Of a stretch of DNA of 19,731 bases, positions 12,783 to 19,731 are shown in pieces. The notes below the pieces were generated by a model, which saw only the letters and a list, made by a program, of their open reading frames with translations, was not told where the DNA came from and searched no databases. The position numbers were made by a program, and so were the translations under genes. Source of the stretch: an uncultured Alphaproteobacteria bacterium (GTDB taxonomy: Bacteria > Pseudomonadota > Alphaproteobacteria > CAAHEQ01 > UBA3637). The stretch spans positions 1 to 19,731 of the forward strand of contig CANREI010000019.1 of assembly GCA_947629595.1 (NCBI GenBank). Direction: 5' to 3'. The stretch's first letter is position 1; every line of letters starts with the position of its first letter.

Positions 12783-15700
12783 ATGAGCTCACATAAATTT
12801 GCACTTGTTTTACTCAGTACAACTGTTTTTGGTTTGTTGCCCGGCTTGTCCACGGCTGCGGCGGAGAGTGTAACACTTAATGATGAAGCTATTAAAACGG
12901 CGCAAGAGTCCAGTAATAACACTTTTGAGGTAAGCGATAATAAAGATGTGGATATTACCAGTGGTACAACGCTTTCGTCCGGTAAGTTAAAAGTTACAGC
13001 GAAACAGGGTTCTGAAAAATCTGTTTTTAGAGGTACATTAGGTGCGAATGGTTCTAATGGCAGTGTTCCGACATTAACTGTAGAGTGGGTCGGAAACGCT
13101 GATAAGGATACAACGGATCCAGACCATCCGAGTAAGCTTGCTTGGAAAACTTGGACAGATGAAAACACAACCGGTTGGACAAATTTAGCCGAATCCTCCG
13201 GTACGGCCACACAAGCTGCGATTATGTCACAAAATGCTGTTTTAAATATATCTCAATCTGTTTTTGCAGGATCCAATAACACTAATACCGGAGAAAATGC
13301 CAATTACGGGGGAGCTGTTTTTGTGGGTAGCGGTGCTCAGCTTTCATCAGAGTCTAATATTTATTTTAACAATAAAACGTCCTTAAACGGTGGTGCTGTT
13401 TTTGTACATGCACAGAGTTCGGGTAATACTTTTTCAAATAACTATTTTGTAAAAAATCACGCTGAAAAAACAGGCGGTGCCTTGGATATTGCCGGAAATG
13501 TTGCAAATATTGACGCTACTGTTTTTGGCGCCAATACATCAAACGAGGGTGGTGGTGCTGTTATTGTCAGAGAAGGCGGTTCAATCGATTCAATGAGTAA
13601 CTCGCTTTTTGAAGAAAATACAACCCAAGATTCCGGTGGTGCTATTTATGTTGTCGGCGGCGGTGCAATCGATTCGATTACAAAAACGATATTTAAGGGG
13701 AACACGGCAACAAATGACGGTGGTGCTATTTATAACAAAGGAACGATCGGTTCCATTACCGATAGCTCGCTGTTCGATAGTAACAAAGCCACAAGTGGTG
13801 GTGCTATTTTTATGCGGGAAAATTCTTCCGCCAATGTTTCTAATTCTACCTTTACGGGAAATACGGCAACAGCAAATCCCGAAATCGCCGAAACAGGATT
13901 CGGCGGTGCTATCGGTATGTTAGAGGGTTCAACTTTAAACACCGAAGGAAATACCTTTACGAATAATCAGCTTTTAGGGGAAAATTCCGTTGCCGGCGGT
14001 GCCGTTCATAACGATAACGGTACGTGGACATCTGTCAATGATACCTTTACGGGCAACTCTTCGGCAACCGACGGCGGTGCTATCGGCTCGAACGGTAACA
14101 CCACTTTAACAAATGCCACTATTACCGGCAATACGGCAACGGCCCGCGGCGGCGGTGTTGTTGCTCGTAATTCAAACGGTCCGGCGCAAATGAATATTAT
14201 CAACGGAAAAATCTCGAATAACACGGCAGCCGTCGGTGGCGGCTTGGCAAACGTGAATTTGGGATCAGAGTATGCAAATACAAGCAATGTCACTGTTAAC
14301 GGCACGGAAATTTCCGGCAATCAAGCCATTGAAAACGGCTCTAACGCTCAAAGCGGCCATGGTGGCGGTATTTATAACGAACAAATTTTAACCGTCAGTA
14401 ATGCAACAGTGAGTAATAACACGGCTGTTTCCGGCGCCGGTATTTATAACTATCAAGACGGCACGGCAACCATTGAGGGAACAACCACCATTTCCGGCAA
14501 TACGGCAAGCGGTAACGGCGGCGGTGTTTATAATAACGGTCAATTAACCGTGAACGGCAGCGGCACCGGCGTGACTGTTTCTGGCAATAATGCCGTTGAC
14601 GGCGCCGGTATTTATAACTATCAAGACGGCACGGCAACCATTGAGGGAACAACCACCATTTCCGGCAATACGGCAACCGGTAACGGCGGCGGTGTTTATA
14701 ACGCCGGTAATTTAACCATTAAAGGCAGCAATGTTACCATTAAAGGCAATAATGCCGCACTCGGTCAAAACCTTTATAACGCTGCTAATGCTATCGTGAA
14801 CATTGAAAATGCCAGTGATGAGATTGATTTGAACTATGTGCCTTATCCGGACACCACAACACCGCGTCCGTCCGGTGAGTTGCATACCTTGTTCGATCAA
14901 ACGCAAGATATTTACAATGCCGGTACAATGAATATTACCGACAGTAACTTACAATTGCATCAAGGCATTAATACAAGCGCTGCGTTAACCGATGATGCCC
15001 AAAGAAAAGTCGGTACGGTGAATATTACCGGCTCAACGGTTGACTTGGGCGGCAGTGATGTGGATGGGGCCGGTGTGATGTATGGTGATCAAGTTAACAT
15101 TAACGCCAATTCCACCATTAAAACCCATGTGAACAAAGAACCCGACGGAAATCACGGGAAAATTAGCGCAAACGATATTAACGTTGCGCAAGATAACACA
15201 ACGTTAGATGTTGTAATCAGCTCGGGTACGCTGGAAAAAGGTGAGAAAAAACAATATCAGGTCTTGAACGGAAATATTACCGGCGATTTCACCGATTTCG
15301 GTAAACACGCCAACTACGGAACAAGAGCGCTGGGTAACGGTAATTATGAAGTTTATCGGAAAGGCGAAAATGCTTGCCCGGGTTGCGATGAAAATGAAGT
15401 GAATACCAATAACGGCTGGCTGGACGGTGATGATATCACACAAAACAGCGATGCTTATGATATTCAACAAAAATTGTTTGAAGCCGGAGACGGACAAAGA
15501 GAGGCTTTGGACGGCTTGGCACCCGATGTGTCGCCGCTCGTTCAAGCCCATGCAACCGAAATTACACAACGGTTAGCCTCTATTGTGAGCGATCGTTTCT
15601 ACGAATCCATGGAACGCACGGGTTATATCCATCGGGGCAAACGTTTCTATCGTTTCCCGCGGCATGACTCCAATTTGTGGGTTCAAGGCTTGTACGGTAA

Positions 15701-16472
15701 ATCAAAATATGATGTCCGGAAAGGCTGGGATATGGATAATCGCGGTATTTCCGTCGGCTTTGACGGTCATGTCAACGATGCCGTTCGTTTGGGTATTGCT
15801 TATGCTTACACAAATTCAAGCGGCGAATCGGTGCAACGCGATACGGATATTAAATCGCATACCGGTATGATTTACGGAAACTATAATCCGAATCGCTTCT
15901 ATGCAAACTGGTTGGCCATGTATACACGGTCGAAATATGATGAAGACAAAAAAGTGTTCAATCATAACGTGAAAGCCAGCTATGATGTCGATGCCTTCGG
16001 TGCTCAATTGATGCTCGGTCGTAAAATGGGCCCCTATGTCAGCGGTGATTGGGCAACAGGCGTGATTAAACCCGAAATCGGTGCACGGTATATCTATACG
16101 AAACAACATGCCTACACCGATACGGTCGGTCAAAGCGTCGGTTCGGCTGACGGTAATACGTTAACGGGTATCTTAGGTGCGCAATACACCATCGGGTATG
16201 CCTTGTCGCCGACATTGTCATGGTATCCCGAATTGAGAGCTGCTTTAACGTATGACTTCGTTGAACCCGATACCAAAATGCGTGTCAATCTGCTGAACGG
16301 CAGTGTCTATGAAGTGAAAACCGAAAATATGGATCGCTTCGGCATTGAAGTCGGCGCCCGCATCGGGTTGGATATCAATCGGAAAGCGGAAGTCGCCATC
16401 GAATACGAAGGTTTGTTCAAAGGCGATTACACCAATCATACAGGGCTTGCCAACTTGAAATACAAGTTCTAG
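12783..16472 (+). CDS. Autotransporter with Pmp-like GGA[I/V]/FxxN beta-helix passenger
   Basis: 1229 residues from ATG 12783. An ATG at 12771 contains the ribosome-binding site GGAGG and was rejected. Signal peptide of about 27 residues (KFALVLLSTTVFGLLPGLSTAAA). The passenger, up to about residue 860, is a right-handed beta-helix built of short repeats that alternate FxxN (FEEN, FKGN, FDSN, FTGN, FTNN) with GGAI/GGAV/GGGV, the pattern of chlamydial polymorphic membrane proteins; about 17 GGxx turns are present. A CPGC pair (865-868) and a helical linker lead to the C-terminal beta-barrel (about 965-1229), which starts at LWVQGLYGKSKYD and ends in the terminal aromatic NLKYKF. The type V secretion pathway takes the passenger to the cell surface; adhesion is the usual role for such passengers but is inferred here. 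Two near-identical 101-bp stretches lie in the passenger. The gene is monocistronic. Confidence 0.95.
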   Translation: MSSHKFALVLLSTTVFGLLPGLSTAAAESVTLNDEAIKTAQESSNNTFEVSDNKDVDITSGTTLSSGKLKVTAKQGSEKSVFRGTLGANGSNGSVPTLTVEWVGNADKDTTDPDHPSKLAWKTWTDENTTGWTNLAESSGTATQAAIMSQNAVLNISQSVFAGSNNTNTGENANYGGAVFVGSGAQLSSESNIYFNNKTSLNGGAVFVHAQSSGNTFSNNYFVKNHAEKTGGALDIAGNVANIDATVFGANTSNEGGGAVIVREGGSIDSMSNSLFEENTTQDSGGAIYVVGGGAIDSITKTIFKGNTATNDGGAIYNKGTIGSITDSSLFDSNKATSGGAIFMRENSSANVSNSTFTGNTATANPEIAETGFGGAIGMLEGSTLNTEGNTFTNNQLLGENSVAGGAVHNDNGTWTSVNDTFTGNSSATDGGAIGSNGNTTLTNATITGNTATARGGGVVARNSNGPAQMNIINGKISNNTAAVGGGLANVNLGSEYANTSNVTVNGTEISGNQAIENGSNAQSGHGGGIYNEQILTVSNATVSNNTAVSGAGIYNYQDGTATIEGTTTISGNTASGNGGGVYNNGQLTVNGSGTGVTVSGNNAVDGAGIYNYQDGTATIEGTTTISGNTATGNGGGVYNAGNLTIKGSNVTIKGNNAALGQNLYNAANAIVNIENASDEIDLNYVPYPDTTTPRPSGELHTLFDQTQDIYNAGTMNITDSNLQLHQGINTSAALTDDAQRKVGTVNITGSTVDLGGSDVDGAGVMYGDQVNINANSTIKTHVNKEPDGNHGKISANDINVAQDNTTLDVVISSGTLEKGEKKQYQVLNGNITGDFTDFGKHANYGTRALGNGNYEVYRKGENACPGCDENEVNTNNGWLDGDDITQNSDAYDIQQKLFEAGDGQREALDGLAPDVSPLVQAHATEITQRLASIVSDRFYESMERTGYIHRGKRFYRFPRHDSNLWVQGLYGKSKYDVRKGWDMDNRGISVGFDGHVNDAVRLGIAYAYTNSSGESVQRDTDIKSHTGMIYGNYNPNRFYANWLAMYTRSKYDEDKKVFNHNVKASYDVDAFGAQLMLGRKMGPYVSGDWATGVIKPEIGARYIYTKQHAYTDTVGQSVGSADGNTLTGILGAQYTIGYALSPTLSWYPELRAALTYDFVEPDTKMRVNLLNGSVYEVKTENMDRFGIEVGARIGLDINRKAEVAIEYEGLFKGDYTNHTGLANLKYKF
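14433..14533 (+). repeat. 101-bp direct repeat in the passenger, copy 1
   Basis: Differs from copy 2 (14601-14701) by one base (AGC against ACC, Ser/Thr). It encodes GAGIYNYQDGTATIEG and the following GNGGGVYN turn. The copies are 168 nt (56 codons) apart. Confidence 0.93.
14601..14701 (+). repeat. 101-bp direct repeat in the passenger, copy 2
   Basis: Second copy of the stretch at 14433. The in-frame spacing means recombination between the copies would remove or add whole beta-helix turns. Confidence 0.93.
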
Positions 16473-16490
16473 TATGAACCGAACCAAAAG

Positions 16491-16523
16491 AAAGGCGGAG
16501 GCATTGTTCATCCGCCTTTTTTT
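16491..16523 (+). terminator. Terminator of the autotransporter gene
   Basis: AAAGGCGGA (16491-16499) pairs with TCCGCCTTT (16511-16519), followed by a T run. Confidence 0.9.
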
Positions 16524-16627
16524 GTTGCCCGAAATAAATAAAAACAATCAAATGAAACTTCTGCGACAAAAAATGACGCAGAAGAGGGAAAAAAATGCTT
16601 TTCGAGGTTATTTTTCGTTAAAAAAAC

Positions 16628-16656
16628 TTGTATTTTTCTTCGTTTTTCGTTATGAT
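16628..16656 (+). promoter_or_regulatory. Predicted ftsK promoter
   Basis: -35 TTGTAT (16628-16633), a 17-nt spacer and -10 TATGAT (16651-16656). The start is expected near 16663, which leaves a leader of about 11 nt that begins with the ribosome-binding site. Confidence 0.5.
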
Positions 16657-16673
16657 GAATGCAAGAGGATTTC

Positions 16674-19049
16674 ATGAAAAACTTTTTACGAAAATTATTT
16701 GCTTTATTGTTGATTTTGTTCGGCTTATTTGCTTTTGTCGCGTGTGTGACATATCAGGTAACCGATTCATCGTTAAATGCTGCCGGCACGTACGGCATTA
16801 AAAATTGGTGCGGGGCGTTCGGTGCCTTAACGGCCGATTTGTTATTGCAACTTTTCGGTGTGATGGCTTTTGTTGTGCCGATTGCTTTCATTGTGTTCGG
16901 ATTGTTCTTGTGGCGCCGCACAAAATGGGTGGCTTTTCGGTTTTTGATGTTTTTATGCGCCTTTTTAACGGCTGTCTGGCTGTTGAGTGATTTGCAAACA
17001 TCGTTGGATTCCGCGTGGTTTAAAGCGGGCAAGGGCGGTTATGTCGGATATTTCTTTAATCGCTTTTTTGTGTTGCAATCAAGCGTATATCGCTTTATTG
17101 CTTACGGTGTTGTGGTGTTATGCCTGATTTTCTCTTTAAAAGTGCCGGTGATGTTGTTATCGCGAAAAGCGGCGGCAACCGTGCGCGCCGTTCCGACGGA
17201 TAAATTAAAGAAAATGGTGAAAAATGTTCATGTAAAACAAAAAGCGACCGTAACGGCGTCTGCGTCGTCTGCCGTTATCGAAAGAGTATCGGATGAGGCG
17301 GAAACATCAAAAGCACAACCCGAAGAAAAACGCCGTTTCTTGTTTAAAAAGAAAGAAAAAACATCTCCCGTTGAACGCGTGGAGCCCTCATTCGCCTTTT
17401 TGAACGGTGAGCGTGAAACGCCGATATCAAAAACATCGGAAATCAAGCCGACGGAACCCGTCAGTCTTCAAAAAACGCGCGCCGATTCGAATCGAACTTC
17501 GCAAAGAACGGACAGTGATGATGAGGCGACTGAAAGCAATGTGGTGGAATTACCGGCGTCCGATTTGTTGGATCCCGTTAAGATCAGTAATGTTCAAGGG
17601 CTTTCCAAAGAGGCAATGGACACCGTTTCCCGCGCGTTGGAAAAAGTGTTGGCGCAGTTTAACGTGAGAGGAAAGGTGGAACAGGCGCATCCCGGGCCGG
17701 TGGTAACGCTTTACGAATTTTTGCCGGCTGACGGGATTAAGGCTTCGCGCGTGATTTCACTGGCAGACGATATTGCCATGAAAATGAGTGTGGAATCGGT
17801 GCGAATAGCTGTTATTCCGGGAACGTGTTACATCGGTATCGAAATGCCGAATAAACAACGGGAAACGGTTTATATTCGGGAAATGATCGAAAACGTGAAT
17901 TTTCAAACAAACAGCGGCGCTTTGCCCCTTATTTTGGGGAAAGATATCGGCGGAGCGCCTGTTTTTGCCGATTTGGCCAAAATGCCGCACTTGCTGGTTG
18001 CCGGTACCACGGGTTCGGGTAAATCGGTTGCCATTAACACCATGGTGTTGTCGCTGTTATATCGGTTTACGCCGGCCGAATGTCGCATGATTATGGTTGA
18101 TCCGAAAATGGTTGAATTATCGGTTTATAATCGCATACCGCATTTGTTAACGCCGGTGGTTGTCGATCCGGAAAAGGCCGTTGTGGCGTTAAAGTGGGCA
18201 GTGCGCGAAATGGAAGACAGGTATCGTTCCATGAGTCAGTTGGGTGTGCGTAACATTTCCGGCTATAACCAAAAATTGGCGGAAGCGGCGCGTGAAGGCA
18301 AAGAATTAACACGAAGGGTACAAACCGGGTTTGATCCCGAAACGGGACGGCCGATTTTTGAAGAACAGCAGTTTGATTTAACGCCGATTCCGTATATTGT
18401 GATTATTGTTGATGAAATGGCTGATTTAATGGGCAGATGCGGGAAAGAAGTTGATCCTTTAATTCAACGATTGGCGCAAATGGCGCGGGCGGTCGGTATT
18501 CACTTGATTTTGGCAACACAACGGCCGTCGGTTGATGTGATTACGGGCACCATTAAATCGAATTTCCCGTCACGTATGTCTTTCCAAGTGCGCAGTAAAA
18601 TCGATTCACGCACCATTTTAGATGAACCGGGTGCCGAGCGGTTACTGGGTAAGGGCGATATGCTCTTTATGCCGGCCGGTTCCGCACCGCAGCGTGTTCA
18701 CGGGCCGTTTGTCAGTGATAACGATGTGGAACGTGTGGTTCATCATTGGGAAATGCAGGCCGAGCCGGAATATGTGGAAGCCGTGACTGCTGATCCCGAT
18801 GCCGCGAACGATTCGGCAGATATCGGCTTTAACGGGACTGGCGAATCGGAATCGGGTGATTTATATGATAAGGCGGTGGCTGTTGTTTTGCGTGACAAGA
18901 GACCAACCATCAGTTATGTGCAACGTGTTTTTGGAATCGGGTATAATAAAGCGGCCGATTTAATGGACAGAATGGAAGCGGAAGGCGTTGTATCCAAGCC
19001 GAGCAGTACCGGTAAACGGGAAATTATTGTGCCGACGGATAACGCATAG
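16674..19049 (+). CDS. ftsK: DNA translocase FtsK
   Basis: 791 residues from ATG 16674, preceded by AAGAGGA (16663-16669). An in-frame ATG at 16659 lies before that site and is less likely. FtsK is the septum-anchored hexameric ATPase that pumps chromosomal DNA and activates XerCD at dif during division. The N-terminus has four membrane segments (about 8-28, 54-78, 85-106, 137-158). A charged linker (about 165-305) follows; then the motor domain with Walker A GTTGSGKS (444-451), a DPKMVELS motif, Walker B VIIVDEMADLM (576-586) and ATQRPSVDVITG. The C-terminal gamma winged helix (about 730-788; ISYVQRVFGIGYNKAADLMDRME) reads KOPS-type sequences. The linker is short, as in many alphaproteobacteria. 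It is followed by lolA after 16 nt, so the two form an operon. Confidence 0.97.
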   Translation: MKNFLRKLFALLLILFGLFAFVACVTYQVTDSSLNAAGTYGIKNWCGAFGALTADLLLQLFGVMAFVVPIAFIVFGLFLWRRTKWVAFRFLMFLCAFLTAVWLLSDLQTSLDSAWFKAGKGGYVGYFFNRFFVLQSSVYRFIAYGVVVLCLIFSLKVPVMLLSRKAAATVRAVPTDKLKKMVKNVHVKQKATVTASASSAVIERVSDEAETSKAQPEEKRRFLFKKKEKTSPVERVEPSFAFLNGERETPISKTSEIKPTEPVSLQKTRADSNRTSQRTDSDDEATESNVVELPASDLLDPVKISNVQGLSKEAMDTVSRALEKVLAQFNVRGKVEQAHPGPVVTLYEFLPADGIKASRVISLADDIAMKMSVESVRIAVIPGTCYIGIEMPNKQRETVYIREMIENVNFQTNSGALPLILGKDIGGAPVFADLAKMPHLLVAGTTGSGKSVAINTMVLSLLYRFTPAECRMIMVDPKMVELSVYNRIPHLLTPVVVDPEKAVVALKWAVREMEDRYRSMSQLGVRNISGYNQKLAEAAREGKELTRRVQTGFDPETGRPIFEEQQFDLTPIPYIVIIVDEMADLMGRCGKEVDPLIQRLAQMARAVGIHLILATQRPSVDVITGTIKSNFPSRMSFQVRSKIDSRTILDEPGAERLLGKGDMLFMPAGSAPQRVHGPFVSDNDVERVVHHWEMQAEPEYVEAVTADPDAANDSADIGFNGTGESESGDLYDKAVAVVLRDKRPTISYVQRVFGIGYNKAADLMDRMEAEGVVSKPSSTGKREIIVPTDNA

Positions 19050-19065
19050 AGTTAAAGGAGAGCAA

Positions 19066-19704
19066 ATGAAAAAAAGTTTTTTATACGGCTTATTGATTGC
19101 AAGTTTTGTTTTCGGGGTGTCTTTTTCGGCGCGGGCAGATGTTGATAAGCGAATTGATACGCCGCAAAATCGCGAAATTTTGCAAAAAGTCGAATCGGCT
19201 TATAATAAAATTAAAACTTTAAAAGCCAAGTTTGCGCAATTTAACTCGAAAATGCAAGATGATTTGCAAACCGGTGAGCTTTATTTATCGCGTCCGGGTG
19301 AAATGCGTCTGATTTATGAAAAAGGGTCGCCGCTGGAATTTTATGCGCATAACGGCTATTTGATTTATCATGACAAAGATTTAAAAGAAGTCAATTATTT
19401 TCGCTTGCAGCAAACGCCTGTCAGCCTCATTTTAAAAGAAAAACTCAAATTCAGCGATCCCGAATTTTTGGTCACCGATGTCAGAACCGTGCTAGATGAA
19501 TATTATGTAACGGCTATTAAAAAAGATGCGCGGGAATTGGGCAGTTTAACGCTGATTATTGATAAAGACAGTATGCAATTAAAGCAATGGGATGTTGTGG
19601 ATATGGAAGGGGTGAAGTCAACCGTTTCACTTTTTGATACGCAATTTAACGTTCCTATTGACAAAAAAACATTTTTATTCCATAATCCGTATAAAAAGAA
19701 ATAA
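19066..19704 (+). CDS. lolA: Outer-membrane lipoprotein carrier protein LolA
   Basis: 212 residues from ATG 19066, with AAAGGAG (19054-19060) 5 nt upstream. A longer in-frame start inside ftsK was rejected because it would put 26 polar residues before the signal peptide. Signal peptide MKKSFLYGLLIASFVFGVSFSARA with cleavage before Asp25. The mature protein shows the LolA pattern: a helix around LQKVESAYNKIKTLKAKFAQ, GELYLSRPGEMRLIYEKGSP (about 72-91), YHDKDLKEVNYF, PVSLILKEK and a C-terminal strand region ending VPIDKKTFLFHNP. LolA accepts lipoproteins from LolCDE in the inner membrane and carries them through the periplasm to the outer membrane. Its place directly behind ftsK is common in proteobacteria. 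Confidence 0.95.
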   Translation: MKKSFLYGLLIASFVFGVSFSARADVDKRIDTPQNREILQKVESAYNKIKTLKAKFAQFNSKMQDDLQTGELYLSRPGEMRLIYEKGSPLEFYAHNGYLIYHDKDLKEVNYFRLQQTPVSLILKEKLKFSDPEFLVTDVRTVLDEYYVTAIKKDARELGSLTLIIDKDSMQLKQWDVVDMEGVKSTVSLFDTQFNVPIDKKTFLFHNPYKKK

Positions 19705-19715
19705 GGAGTGATTCC

Positions 19716-19731
19716 ATGAATAAAATATCAA
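19716..19731 (+). CDS. Start of a further gene, cut by the window edge
   Basis: ATG 19716 with AAGGAG (19703-19708) 7 nt upstream, reading MNKIS before the edge. It is spaced 11 nt after lolA, so probably in the same operon. In alphaproteobacteria the gene behind ftsK-lolA is often exodeoxyribonuclease III (xth), whose N-terminus would be compatible, but five residues cannot identify it. Confidence 0.55.

Noticed and set aside
12740..13210. 156-codon minus-strand open frame opposite the autotransporter start
   Set aside because: It overlaps the promoter, signal peptide and passenger of a well-supported gene and has no recognisable product.
18988..19065. N-terminal extension of lolA into ftsK
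   Set aside because: It would place a polar stretch before the signal peptide, and the good ribosome-binding site fits ATG 19066.

Overview
The window looks like chromosomal DNA of an AT-rich, host-associated Gram-negative bacterium, most likely an uncultured gut-type alphaproteobacterium. This is inferred from the ftsK-lolA order, the divergent murJ/fabD pair, a prepilin with the SMVEMLGVLAVIAVLSIGG-type helix, and the style of the autotransporter. No rRNA, tRNA, transposase or CRISPR array was seen. Genes are punctuated by recognisable sigma70-type promoters, mostly with 17-nt spacers, and by clear intrinsic terminators.

Layout. (1) 1-2197, minus strand: murJ (lipid II flippase) overlaps by ATGA a Bax-like glucosaminidase gene that runs off the left edge. 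The visible part of the second protein has Phe where the family has its catalytic Glu. (2) 2277-3867, plus strand: fabD, then an overlapping, TTG-started, membrane-anchored protein of unknown function. The murJ and fabD promoters share one -10 region, and the murJ mRNA is predicted to be leaderless. (3) 3868-4441: a 574-nt stretch without a gene. It holds three spaced hairpin elements with the same architecture but different stem sequences, a candidate structured RNA family. (4) 4442-6091: a large secreted prepilin-like protein with a Cys-rich repeat domain, facing a small exported protein (6212-6526, minus) across a shared bidirectional terminator. (5) 6772-8957: pyruvoyl-dependent arginine decarboxylase and an APC antiporter, an arginine/agmatine pair that closely resembles chlamydial AaxB/AaxC. 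The pair has a palindrome at the predicted transcription start and a terminator hairpin between the genes. (6) 9173-9547, minus: a YgiW-type periplasmic OB-fold stress protein. (7) 9814-16472: a surface-protein block. Two paralogous, previously unrecognised single-membrane-segment proteins share an N-terminal domain, a NWKWLTA membrane segment, an 18-residue tail motif and even their terminator. An autotransporter with Pmp-like GGA[I/V]/FxxN repeats follows them. (8) 16674-19731, plus: ftsK, lolA and the first codons of another gene.

How the genes work together. The edges hold envelope and division functions (MurJ, Bax-like, FabD, FtsK, LolA). The middle is accessory: acid/arginine handling, stress and surface display. 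The candidates most worth following up as undescribed systems are the paralogous stalk-protein pair (with its in-frame 21-bp repeats) and the three-hairpin RNA element.
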